A DNA stretch of 39,355 nucleotides from Oscillospiraceae bacterium (GTDB lineage: Bacteria > Bacillota > Clostridia > Oscillospirales > Ruminococcaceae), in the NCBI GenBank assembly GCA_017532085.1, contig JAFXJT010000015.1, forward strand, positions 1 through 39,355, written 5' to 3'. Position 1 is the stretch's first letter. Each line of letters starts with the position of its first letter. The position numbers and the translations under genes are program-made. This document shows, piece by piece, positions 1 to 7,060 of this stretch. The notes beneath the pieces were generated by a model, which worked only from the letters and a program-made list of their open reading frames with translations, was not told where the DNA came from and searched no databases.

Positions 1-12
1 AGCTCTTTTTGT

Positions 13-36
13 CCACCGGCTTAGCCGGTGGTTTTC
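13..36 (+). terminator. Rho-independent terminator, plus strand
   Basis: A perfect 8-bp inverted repeat (CCACCGGC at 13-20, GCCGGTGG at 24-31) with a 3-nt loop is followed on the plus strand by TTTTC. It probably ends a plus-strand gene lying left of the window, facing the tRNA operon. On the minus strand the run after the stem is poor in T. Confidence 0.7.
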
Positions 37-41
37 TTGCC

Positions 42-75
42 AACGAAAACGGACATCACCTTTCGATGATGTCCG
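42..75 (-). terminator. Terminator of the tRNA operon
   Basis: Inverted repeat 50-58 / 67-75 (TGATGTCCG on the minus strand) followed on the minus strand by TTTTCG. A second 6-bp hairpin (84-100) sits directly behind the CCA end of tRNA-Cys, so the operon ends in two tandem hairpins. Confidence 0.75.
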
Positions 76-99
76 TAAACAGAAGCAGGCAATGCCTGC

Positions 100-173
100 T
101 GGAGGCGCGAACCAGATTTGAACTGGTGATCACGGTGTTGCAGACCATTGCCTTACCACTTGGCTATCGCGCC
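100..173 (-). tRNA. tRNA-Cys (anticodon GCA)
   Basis: Full cloverleaf on the minus strand: acceptor GGCGCGA paired with its 3' partner, anticodon loop CTGCAAC, T-loop TTCAAAT, and an encoded 3' CCA (TCCA end). It is the last gene of a four-tRNA operon. Confidence 0.95.
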
Positions 174-177
174 GATA

Positions 178-253
178 TGGAGCGGATTACGAGGCTCGAA
201 CTCGCTACCTCCACCTTGGCAAGGTGGCGCTCTACCAGATGAGCTAAATCCGC
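178..253 (-). tRNA. tRNA-Gly (anticodon GCC)
   Basis: Minus-strand cloverleaf beginning GCGGATT, with anticodon loop TTGCCAA, T-loop TTCGAGC and an encoded CCA (TCCA end). It lies 4 nt upstream of tRNA-Cys in the same transcript. Confidence 0.95.
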
Positions 254-256
254 ATT

Positions 257-333
257 TGGCGACCTGGATGGGACTCGAACCCACGACCTCCGCCGTGACA
301 GGGCGGCGTTCTAACCAACTGAACTACCAGGCC
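257..333 (-). tRNA. tRNA-Asp (anticodon GTC)
   Basis: Minus-strand cloverleaf beginning GGCCTGG, with anticodon loop CTGTCAC, T-loop TTCGAGT, discriminator G and an encoded CCA. The 5'G-3'G discriminator arrangement fits tRNA-Asp. Confidence 0.95.
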
Positions 334-338
334 ATGAA

Positions 339-411
339 TGGGAACAACAGGGCTCGAACCTGTGACCCTCTGCTTGTAAGGCAGATGCTCTCCCAGCTGA
401 GCTATGCTCCC
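339..411 (-). tRNA. tRNA-Val (anticodon TAC)
   Basis: First gene of the minus-strand tRNA operon. The acceptor GGGAGCA pairs with TGTTCCC, the anticodon loop is CTTACAA and the T-loop TTCGAGC. After discriminator A the DNA reads TTC, so CCA is not encoded and must be added by the CCA enzyme, unlike the other three tRNAs here. Confidence 0.95.
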
Positions 412-444
412 ATATCAAGCACCCGTATTTCCGAGTGCTTAATT

Positions 445-473
445 ATTATACTACATCCATTTGAGTTTGTCAA
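445..473 (-). promoter_or_regulatory. Consensus sigma-A promoter of the tRNA operon
   Basis: TTGACA (468-473), 17-nt spacer, TATAAT (445-450) on the minus strand: both hexamers match the consensus exactly, as expected for a stable-RNA promoter. A leader hairpin (AAGCAC/GTGCTT, 418-441) lies between the promoter and tRNA-Val. Confidence 0.9.
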
Positions 474-517
474 GGGGTTTTTCAAAAAAATTTCCTAAAA
501 ATATATTTTTTAATATT

Positions 518-1411
518 TTAACAAGGATTTTCCTCTTGATGCTTGCACATAGCACGAATCTCATCCGGCGTAAACAGGTATTTTCCATTGCAAAAATGGC
601 AGCAAACCTCAATTTCCGGCATCTCATCTGCCATCTCACGCAATGCCTTATCATCCAAGGCGGAAAGCATTCTGGCAGTGCGTTCTCTGGAACAATCACA
701 TTGATAGGCAGGTGTTGCTTCATCCAAAAGATTTGGAGAAAGCCCATCCATCAATTGCATTGCAATCTGCTCGGCATCCATACCTTGCTCCAGCATCGCG
801 GTAATGCTTGTAATTTTCGAAAGATTTTGTTCGAGCTTTGCAATCACAGCCTCATCCGCAAAGGGCAGAAGCTGAATGAGATAACCGCCTGCCGATTTCA
901 CTGTCAGATCGGTATCTACCAGCACGCCCAGTCCACAAGCCGTAGGAATCTGTTCACTCACAGCAAAATATTGTGTAATATCTTCCGCAATCTCACCGGA
1001 TACCAACTGAATCTGACCAACATACGGCTCCTTCAGACCCATATCCTTAATCACATAAATCGTACCTTCGGTTCCCACTGCGGCTGCAACATCCAGCTTT
1101 CCTTGCGCATTCAGCGGCAGCTCCACCACCGTATGATCAACATAGCTCTTGACTGTACCGTTTTCTTTGGCAACCGCAACCAGAACACCGGCAGGTCCGC
1201 CGCCATCGATACGAATGGTTACGGTATCCTCTTTGCTTTTCAGTCCATAGCCGATCATCGATGCCGCCATGGAAAGTCTGCCCAGTGCTGCAGTGACCAC
1301 CGCAGAGGTCTGATGAATCCGTTCCATTTCCGCAATCATAGCCGTACCATCCAGCACAGTACAAACCACCGAACCATCATCCGAAAGATAACGCTTCAAT
1401 ATGCCATTCAT
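518..1411 (-). CDS. hslO: Hsp33 redox-regulated chaperonin
   Basis: 297 aa, normal length for Hsp33, a cytosolic holdase activated by oxidative unfolding. The C-terminal zinc centre is visible as C238-x-C240 and C271-x-x-C274; oxidation of these four cysteines into disulfides releases zinc and exposes the chaperone surface (family knowledge). The N-terminal part begins MNGILKRYLSDDG, typical of the family. I chose this ATG over a longer frame because it lies 4 nt after the stop of the methyltransferase gene and matches the family N-terminus; an AAGGG sits about 11 nt upstream. It is the last gene of a three-gene operon. No clear terminator lies between its stop and the tRNA promoter, so some read-through into the tRNAs is possible. 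Confidence 0.93.
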   Translation of the reverse strand: MNGILKRYLSDDGSVVCTVLDGTAMIAEMERIHQTSAVVTAALGRLSMAASMIGYGLKSKEDTVTIRIDGGGPAGVLVAVAKENGTVKSYVDHTVVELPLNAQGKLDVAAAVGTEGTIYVIKDMGLKEPYVGQIQLVSGEIAEDITQYFAVSEQIPTACGLGVLVDTDLTVKSAGGYLIQLLPFADEAVIAKLEQNLSKITSITAMLEQGMDAEQIAMQLMDGLSPNLLDEATPAYQCDCSRERTARMLSALDDKALREMADEMPEIEVCCHFCNGKYLFTPDEIRAMCKHQEENPC

Positions 1412-1415
1412 TGTC

Positions 1416-2204
1416 TCATACACCCTTTCGCAAAATATACAAAAGCCGCTGCGTCTGCTGAGTGGGGGCAGTAAAAGTATCGCCATCCAACAGCTCCAGC
1501 AAAGAAAAATCTGCAGCGTTCAGCATTTCCATCAGCAATGCATGGGGATAGATTTGCTCCGTAAAGCGTTCCGTCATACGGCTATATTGTTCCTTACCGA
1601 TCGCTTCAAAAAAATCCAACTGAATGGTAACAGGATAGTGAGGCGCATGGTTCTCCAGCCGATTCTGCCACGTACAAAAAGCATCGGGCAGTTCATACAC
1701 AAAGCATTGCTCCGCAAGAATCTGACGATGCTTATATTCCGTATTCACATCGAACAGCAGCAATCCACCCGGATTGGTAAACAAGCTGATGCGTGAAAAA
1801 ACCCGCCGCACATCCGATGCGGTGGGTAAATGATTCAAGCTATCCAGCATACAAAGCGTCACGCTGACGGTACCGTAAAGATCCAGCTGCCGCATATCCT
1901 GGCAGAGATACTGAAGCCGCTCTCCACAAGGCGAATCGTAACGCTTATCCAGTGCCCGCATCAGCATATCCTCAGAGCGATCTACGCCGATGACATCCCA
2001 ATCCAAAGCTGCCATAGCCTCAGAAAACGAGCCCGTGCCGCACGCCAGATCCAACAGCAATGCCCGATCCTCGGCACAAGCCTGTAAATCAGCAGACCAA
2101 TGCTTGCGAATCAGTGCATCCAGCCTAGCAGCACGTGCCGGATAATCCACATTCTGTGTCAGCGCATCATAATACAAAGCAAAAGCGCCATAGCTTTCAG
2201 CCAT
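1416..2204 (-). CDS. Class I SAM-dependent methyltransferase
   Basis: 262 aa. The glycine-rich SAM-binding loop DLACGTG (residues 52-58) follows a hydrophobic strand, and an acidic residue follows strand 2 (VIGVDRSEDML), as in Rossmann-fold methyltransferases. The N-terminus (YGAFALYYDALT) resembles the Methyltransf_25 group of small-molecule or tRNA-linked enzymes; the substrate cannot be told. The start is the ATG inside ATGGCTGA, which also contains the stop of the YerC-like gene (8-nt overlap), so translation is probably coupled. Its position between a regulator and hslO suggests a housekeeping or stress role, but that is inference. Confidence 0.85.
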   Translation of the reverse strand: MAESYGAFALYYDALTQNVDYPARAARLDALIRKHWSADLQACAEDRALLLDLACGTGSFSEAMAALDWDVIGVDRSEDMLMRALDKRYDSPCGERLQYLCQDMRQLDLYGTVSVTLCMLDSLNHLPTASDVRRVFSRISLFTNPGGLLLFDVNTEYKHRQILAEQCFVYELPDAFCTWQNRLENHAPHYPVTIQLDFFEAIGKEQYSRMTERFTEQIYPHALLMEMLNAADFSLLELLDGDTFTAPTQQTQRLLYILRKGV

Positions 2205-2511
2205 TTTTGTTCTCCGAAGCCTCACCGAACAATCGTTGGAACACGATATCATAACCGCCTGCCCCATCCATACCCAGGGAACGGTTCACACGACTGATCG
2301 TTGCGGTACTTGCACCGGTTTTTTCTACAATCTCTGCATATCTGCACTGCTCATGCAGCAGCTTTGCCACCTGATAACGCTGAGAAATCGCTTTCAATTC
2401 CTGCAGCGTGCAAAGATCACGCAAAAACCGAGCGGCTTCTTCCTTGGTTTCCAAAGAAAGAATTGCGGCATACAAATCATCCATACCGGAAGCATCCAAA
2501 TGATTCAGCAT
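2197..2511 (-). CDS. YerC/YecD-type TrpR-like DNA-binding protein
   Basis: 104 aa, the usual size for the YerC/YecD family, which has a TrpR-like helix-turn-helix. Seen: a helical N-terminal half, then QRYQVAKLL and the recognition segment TGASTATISRVNRSL near residues 65-80, a motif shared by the family and TrpR. The start is set by GGAGGATATC directly before ATG; a longer frame upstream lacks a site. It is the first gene of the yerC-methyltransferase-hslO operon, behind its own promoter. The family is conserved in Firmicutes but its ligand and targets are poorly known. Confidence 0.88.
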   Translation of the reverse strand: MLNHLDASGMDDLYAAILSLETKEEAARFLRDLCTLQELKAISQRYQVAKLLHEQCRYAEIVEKTGASTATISRVNRSLGMDGAGGYDIVFQRLFGEASENKNG

Positions 2512-2583
2512 GATATCCTCCTGTCTGTGCCATATCAGCACAAGGCATTTGTTTTCACTTGAAACGACCAAGCTCTATTTCAT

Positions 2584-2612
2584 ATTTTAACACATTAGTC
2601 TATAAAAGTAAA
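2584..2612 (-). promoter_or_regulatory. Promoter of the yerC-like/methyltransferase/hslO operon
   Basis: TTTACT (2607-2612), 17-nt spacer, TAAAAT (2584-2589) on the minus strand, about 75 nt upstream of the yerC-like start codon. Matches are 4/6 and 5/6 to the sigma-A consensus. Confidence 0.6.
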
Positions 2613-2659
2613 GAGGATTTTTATATTTTTCAAATTTATAACCAATTCAGACAGGACAA

Positions 2660-2690
2660 CACGGAAAGACAGAGGTGCTGTCTTTCCGTG
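2660..2690 (-). terminator. Strong stem-loop behind the pectate lyase gene
   Basis: Perfect 13-bp inverted repeat (2660-2672 / 2678-2690, CACGGAAAGACAG) with a 5-nt loop, 60 nt after the pectate lyase stop. The following minus-strand sequence (TTGTCCTG) is only weakly T-rich, so it may act as a terminator or as a 3'-end stabiliser of the mRNA. Confidence 0.55.
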
Positions 2691-2750
2691 ACCTGAAAGG
2701 GGTTTTTCTATGAAGAAAGGGTAGAAAGCAGAATTCGGATTGCAGATTGC

Positions 2751-5129
2751 TCAAAGAGAATTGGGCAGTCCTGCAAGATAAAGCAAGATTTGTGAGCTGT
2801 CGCCTGCACTCAAGCCATCGACACCATCACATTCACTATTGGCGATGCCCTGTGCAGAGATCTTCACAGAAGTATCTTCACCAACCAGACGACTCAGCAG
2901 CACCACATCATCAATCTTGATTACGCCATCACAATTGACATCACCGCGGCAATTTGCAGCAGGCGTTGTGGACGTTGTTGTTGTGGTGGTCGTTGTAGTG
3001 GTCGTTGTAGTAGTCGTAGTGGTTGTGGTAGTCGTTGTCGTTTCAATGGGCGTTATGATCACATCATTTCCGGAATAGGCAGTCTCATCCATACAGCCGC
3101 CAAATGTCTCGAACCCGGACTTCAAAGAGGAAGTGTCGGTAGAAAGCACATAGCTATTGGAAGGAATATAAGACAGCGAAGCATCGGTATCAAATGCACC
3201 GTACTTGTTGTTGTTGGAAACTGTCTGTGTTTTACTGCTGACTTTAACGCTCTGCTGATTGCCCTTACAGTTGACAATTGTATCGTTGAAGCTCTTTACA
3301 ACGCCGCCTTCTTCGACTTCCACAATATCCTTGGAATTTTCGAATAGATTATATTCAGAGAATATATAGGCATTGGCTCTGGGATTCATGCAATAGCCTG
3401 TCTGACCTTCGAACACATTGTTATACATATGAATATTCGCCTGACGAGCAAGAGGACCTCTGGATTGACAATTTTTCCAATAGTTATGATGGAACGTGAT
3501 ATGATATTGCAGATTGGTTCCCGATGCGCCAACCAGATTCGTCTTATGATAGCCCTCATAGTAGCAATAGCTGTTGGTATAATACATGCCGCGCTTAAAA
3601 TCACAGGCACCATCTCCGCCATTTTTATCTGATTCCGCAGGATTTGCCACCTTCGGTGCATAGAATTCACAGTTGTGGATCCAGCAGCGTTCCACCGGTG
3701 CGCTCAAGGTAGCATCCGACTGCACGCCCTCCATGCCAAGACAATCTTCCGGCACATTACGGAATGCAATATTTCTGACCTCAAAGCTCTCACCGCAATC
3801 GAGATTGGCGGATTCTGCAATAAAATGAATTCCCCAGCCATTGATGCAAGCATCCGTACCAATACCTTCAATGGTAATGTCTTTACCGGACTGCATTCTT
3901 GCCATATAACCATTATCGCCAACGGTACCGCCATAGTTGAGAGAATTATACTCTGTCAACCCCTGAGGCGCAGTCACATTGCCGATGATACGAATCACAA
4001 GCGGTGTGCCATCTTTTGCAATTCTTTCAATGATATCCTTATTACTGTTTGCTTTGCCACCCTTGGAGGTCGTACCGGAACCTTTATCCTGTCCCGAAGA
4101 ATTCAGGATATTGCCGATGCCGCTGACCTTGGTGCCATCTTTGGATGTTACGGTAACGGAATCTTTGTTGTCGTCCGTAACATACAATACGATCGCATTG
4201 CTCTTCAGCGTACCGTTATCATGATAGGCACCAACACCCTTGGTATAATTGAAATGTGCATAGCCGGAACGATCCTGAGCCCCAACGGCAATACCGCCTT
4301 TGGTCACAGTGCCTTTTGCAGTCTCCATGGTGATGGTGTAGGTACCGGCGCTCAATCCGGGAATATCTACGCGAACACCGCCATTGACATCTCGTACCAG
4401 ATAAGTAAAATCGTCACCGCTGAGCGTGCCGCTGACAGGACCGCTGTAGGAAACGCTCTTGACACCTGCATCGTTGATGCCGCCAACCACCATATACGCC
4501 ATTTCATTCCATCCGCCGATGCTCTTGAGAGAAAGATCACCGGGAATCGTATCGCCCGGTACAGAAGGTGTAGCTGTTGTGCCGGTAGACACTGTAGTCT
4601 GCACGCCGGGATCGGTGGTGGTCACAGTTGTAACGACGCCGCTGCCGCCGCCGATATCAATATAGAACAAATTGGAGCTGCCCGATCCCTTTTTGATCGT
4701 GTGCGCACCTGCCGAAAGAGAAATCACAGTCTGCCCACTGGGATCAATCGAGTACTTGGTATCATCCACATACAGTGTATCGCCGTCTTTGATCACCAGC
4801 GTCATGGTGCAAGCACTGCCGGTAGTAAAACGGATACTGGTAGCTGTTTCCATTTTCAGGCACTGCGTCAATGTCATACCCTGATAGTTCATGGAGCCCT
4901 TTCCGGTAGAAAGATTGCCGGAAATCTCAAAATAATCGCTGGTCATACCCTGTGTTGTAAAGTTATGCGCCGCCGATTGTCCGATGGTAGCAGCAGCAAG
5001 ACCGACAATCGCATTGGATGCCTTGCATACAGCAGCTGCCGAAACAGGTGTCAGATTGGCAGCCGATGACAGCATCAGCGCAGCAGCCGTATACAGGCTG
5101 ACTTTACGCAATACAGATGTTTTTGCCAT
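2751..5129 (-). CDS. Secreted dockerin-bearing pectate lyase (PL1 type)
   Basis: 792 aa extracellular enzyme predicted to cleave polygalacturonate by beta-elimination. Order of parts: signal peptide (1-32, cleavage near VSAAA); a beta-rich N-terminal module (about 40-165) of the kind often seen before PL1 domains; a Thr/Gly-rich spacer; a PL1/Amb_all parallel beta-helix (about 200-690) with the hallmark RGPLAR (about 557-562) followed by HMYNN; 23 consecutive Thr (697-719); and a type I dockerin (about 728-792) with two calcium-loop repeats beginning GDVNCDG and NSECDG. The dockerin implies binding to a cohesin scaffoldin, i.e. a cellulosome component. The start is fixed by GGAGGGAAG before ATG. 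It stands alone with its own promoter and long leader. All four Thr codons occur in the run, so it is held at protein level. PL1 assignment is firm; exact polysaccharide and metal use are inferred. Confidence 0.93.
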   Translation of the reverse strand: MAKTSVLRKVSLYTAAALMLSSAANLTPVSAAAVCKASNAIVGLAAATIGQSAAHNFTTQGMTSDYFEISGNLSTGKGSMNYQGMTLTQCLKMETATSIRFTTGSACTMTLVIKDGDTLYVDDTKYSIDPSGQTVISLSAGAHTIKKGSGSSNLFYIDIGGGSGVVTTVTTTDPGVQTTVSTGTTATPSVPGDTIPGDLSLKSIGGWNEMAYMVVGGINDAGVKSVSYSGPVSGTLSGDDFTYLVRDVNGGVRVDIPGLSAGTYTITMETAKGTVTKGGIAVGAQDRSGYAHFNYTKGVGAYHDNGTLKSNAIVLYVTDDNKDSVTVTSKDGTKVSGIGNILNSSGQDKGSGTTSKGGKANSNKDIIERIAKDGTPLVIRIIGNVTAPQGLTEYNSLNYGGTVGDNGYMARMQSGKDITIEGIGTDACINGWGIHFIAESANLDCGESFEVRNIAFRNVPEDCLGMEGVQSDATLSAPVERCWIHNCEFYAPKVANPAESDKNGGDGACDFKRGMYYTNSYCYYEGYHKTNLVGASGTNLQYHITFHHNYWKNCQSRGPLARQANIHMYNNVFEGQTGYCMNPRANAYIFSEYNLFENSKDIVEVEEGGVVKSFNDTIVNCKGNQQSVKVSSKTQTVSNNNKYGAFDTDASLSYIPSNSYVLSTDTSSLKSGFETFGGCMDETAYSGNDVIITPIETTTTTTTTTTTTTTTTTTTTTTTSTTPAANCRGDVNCDGVIKIDDVVLLSRLVGEDTSVKISAQGIANSECDGVDGLSAGDSSQILLYLAGLPNSL

Positions 5130-5163
5130 ATAAACTTCCCTCCAAAGTCAAATGAAACATAAA

Positions 5164-5299
5164 GCGAATCGATTTTCTATGTATGCAGTTTTCGATTCGC
5201 AGTCGGTACATGAAAACCAAAACGATGGATCTTCCTGCTGCGGCACTCTTGGGGGTGAGCATCCGCAGCAGAGACAGATCCGGTGAATCCGGTTTCCAT
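5164..5299 (-). promoter_or_regulatory. Structured 5' leader of the pectate lyase mRNA
   Basis: About 165 nt of untranslated RNA lie between the predicted transcription start (about 5297) and the ATG. It holds a CCGG/CCGG hairpin (5280-5292), a 9-bp stem (5235-5243 / 5263-5271) extended by GGATC/GATCC (5227-5231 / 5277-5281), and a second 9-bp stem (5164-5172 / 5192-5200). GATCC overlaps the CCGG hairpin, and ATGG/CCAT (5225-5228 / 5296-5299) could close a junction instead, so alternative folds exist. It resembles a riboswitch or attenuator layout but matches no riboswitch consensus I know. Confidence 0.5.
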
Positions 5300-5303
5300 T
5301 TTT

Positions 5304-5332
5304 ATCATACACGAATGCGCCGAAGCTTTCAA
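5304..5332 (-). promoter_or_regulatory. Promoter of the pectate lyase gene
   Basis: TTGAAA (5327-5332), 17-nt spacer, TATGAT (5304-5309) on the minus strand, 5/6 matches each. It predicts a start near 5297 and thus a long leader. Confidence 0.8.
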
Positions 5333-5337
5333 TGACA

Positions 5338-5367
5338 GATCATATGGTATTACTGACATATGATCTG
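5338..5367 (-). promoter_or_regulatory. Palindromic operator candidate upstream of the pectate lyase promoter
   Basis: Perfect 10-bp inverted repeat AGATCATATG-N10-CATATGATCT, ending 5 nt upstream of the -35 box. The position fits an activator or repressor site. It lacks the T run and GC content of a terminator. Confidence 0.55.
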
Positions 5368-5420
5368 AGAGCAAGCCCGCTGCTATACAATCATCCTTTA
5401 CACTGCATCATGAAAAACAA

Positions 5421-5454
5421 CAAAAACGCAGGAAAGTATCCCTTCCTGCGTTTT
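5421..5454 (-). terminator. Terminator of the sortase operon
   Basis: 12-bp inverted repeat (AAAACGCAGGAA / TTCCTGCGTTTT; 5423-5434 and 5443-5454) followed on the minus strand by TTTTTGTTG. The plus strand also has TTTTC after it, so it may be bidirectional. Confidence 0.8.
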
Positions 5455-5472
5455 CTCAATGCAATCCATCCT

Positions 5473-6357
5473 TTAAGCAGATTGCTTCTGCAGCATATGC
5501 CGATGCAACAGCGCAAACACAATCCAAAGCGCCGCTGCAATCACCACGCCAAGGATGCCGATCATCAGCACCATGCCGGTATTGCCATACAGATATCCGG
5601 TTACAGCCGTAAAAATCTGGTCGGATTTCACTGCAAAGCGATCAAACCAACGCGTCCCGTTAATCCAGGTCATAGGCAGAATCATCAGCACAGAAGCTGC
5701 AAACATTGCTGCAGCAGCCCAATACAGCATCTGATAGATTCGTTTGCGATGGATCCATGCCAGCAGACCCAGCAATACAGCTGTTAATACGATGCCGGCC
5801 GCAAGCGCTTTCGGCACCAGTGGTGTCACAGCTCTCGCCTTATCCAGCACCTTGGCATCATACAGCGTATAAAACCGGAAGACATCTGCAGTTGTCATAA
5901 TGTTCCGTTTGGCATTTGCAACAGCCGTATCCACTGTTTTCTCGAATGCAGCATCCTTTTCATATCCGTTTTCTTCCGCATAGGTACGGAAAAATGAAAT
6001 CAGATTCTCCTCAAGCTTTGAAAAATCCGTTTCTACCTGCTCCATCGTATCGGCGCCATGCAGATATGCAAATGCATTGACAACCGAAGCATGAATGATC
6101 TCCGAAATCTGCTCTTTGCTGATGCTGTCCATATAAACAGAAGCCGGAATGCCGGAAGTGTTCGCTTGCTCGTGATAATAGGAATCCAGATTGTCATAGA
6201 CACGATCGGCAAGCTGATGCTTTCCCAGCAGAGCAATACAGGTATCGGCACGCAGCGAATAGCATTGGATTACCGAAAGCACTGCGGTGGCTGCCAGCGA
6301 AAAGATCAGCAGCAGCGTCACGATCACATTACAAAGATAGGTTATGGGTCGATTCAC
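5473..6357 (-). CDS. Unknown membrane protein of the sortase operon
   Basis: 294 aa; I do not recognise the family. Seen: an N-terminal membrane helix (about 8-30), a long hydrophilic, mostly acidic and helical segment (about 35-175) that would face outward, then three membrane helices (about 180-200, 215-235, 255-285). The start codon is GTG with AAAGGAGTAGAAT before it; an ATG one base upstream is out of frame. It lies 13 nt behind the sortase gene and ahead of a strong terminator, so it is the third gene of a substrate-sortase-membrane protein transcript. It may help assemble or export the anchored protein; that is inference from position only. Confidence 0.75.
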   Translation of the reverse strand: MNRPITYLCNVIVTLLLIFSLAATAVLSVIQCYSLRADTCIALLGKHQLADRVYDNLDSYYHEQANTSGIPASVYMDSISKEQISEIIHASVVNAFAYLHGADTMEQVETDFSKLEENLISFFRTYAEENGYEKDAAFEKTVDTAVANAKRNIMTTADVFRFYTLYDAKVLDKARAVTPLVPKALAAGIVLTAVLLGLLAWIHRKRIYQMLYWAAAAMFAASVLMILPMTWINGTRWFDRFAVKSDQIFTAVTGYLYGNTGMVLMIGILGVVIAAALWIVFALLHRHMLQKQSA

Positions 6358-6370
6358 ATTCTACTCCTTT

Positions 6371-7060
6371 TCACTCATCGGCAGGCACAAAGTATTCCTT
6401 GGAAACCAGATCGCAAATCACGCCAACCCGATTATCGGAATCGCCCAGCACATCGCCCTCACAGGTATACAGTGTCAGCCGATCTGTACCGGTGGGAACA
6501 ATATAACGCTTATCGGTTTTCGGGAACCGAATCTGTTCTTTCACACGATACGTAAATTTGCCGTATTCCGTATAGAGCACAACAATATCCCCTGTTTCCA
6601 TTTCATCCAGATCGGCAAAATAGGTATTCACATGTGCACTGATCACCACATTGTCTTTGTTGCCCAGCACTGCTGATTGCGTACTCTGACAAGCGCCCAG
6701 TGCCAGCAGCTCCTTGGTGGTGCCAAAATACACACTCACAGTCAGCGCTATGTCATCACAGACAAGCTTTGCATATTGCTCTCCGAATTTGGGAGTAATA
6801 ATCTTGCCTGTATCCGTGGTCGGCCTCTGATCACCAGTATCAATATCCTTATTCACAATATTCAGACCGGCAGTGGTAGATGTAACCTTCAGCGAATCCA
6901 TAAACGCAAGATTGAGATAACTTTGCAGCTTATGGGAAGGCATCAGCAAATACACCATCATCACCAGTCCGATGCTCAAAATCAGCAGAAGAACAGGCGT
7001 AAGGATCCAAGGCAAAGCCTTTTGGGGCGATCTGTGCACAGCAGTTGCTGCATTAGCCAT
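6371..7060 (-). CDS. Sortase (LPXTG-type transpeptidase family)
   Basis: 229 aa membrane-bound cysteine transpeptidase that attaches surface proteins to the wall or to one another. One N-terminal membrane helix (about 15-41) precedes the sortase fold. The catalytic triad is visible: His143 (VVISAHVNT), Cys200 (LTLYTC) and Arg211 (DNRVGVIC). A single N-terminal anchor and the TLxTC motif suggest class D or E rather than A or B; the class is uncertain. The start was set at the ATG 7 nt after GGAGG; longer frames begin at TTG or put the site directly against the codon. The ATG sits in ATGGCTAA, overlapping the stop of the preceding secreted protein by 8 nt, which argues for coupled synthesis of the enzyme and its likely substrate. 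Confidence 0.9.
   Translation of the reverse strand: MANAATAVHRSPQKALPWILTPVLLLILSIGLVMMVYLLMPSHKLQSYLNLAFMDSLKVTSTTAGLNIVNKDIDTGDQRPTTDTGKIITPKFGEQYAKLVCDDIALTVSVYFGTTKELLALGACQSTQSAVLGNKDNVVISAHVNTYFADLDEMETGDIVVLYTEYGKFTYRVKEQIRFPKTDKRYIVPTGTDRLTLYTCEGDVLGDSDNRVGVICDLVSKEYFVPADE

Noticed and set aside
2839-3078. Plus-strand frame with a long poly-valine run, or a tandem repeat/CRISPR-like array
   Set aside because: It is the complement of the poly-Thr codons; no fixed repeat unit or spacers.
3675-5069. 464-codon open frame on the plus strand opposite the pectate lyase gene
   Set aside because: No ribosome-binding site, no family resemblance; it is the antisense shadow of a codon-biased real gene.
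5164-5299. Pectate lyase leader as a c-di-GMP, cobalamin or SAM riboswitch
   Set aside because: The conserved core sequences of these classes are missing; only the general layout fits.
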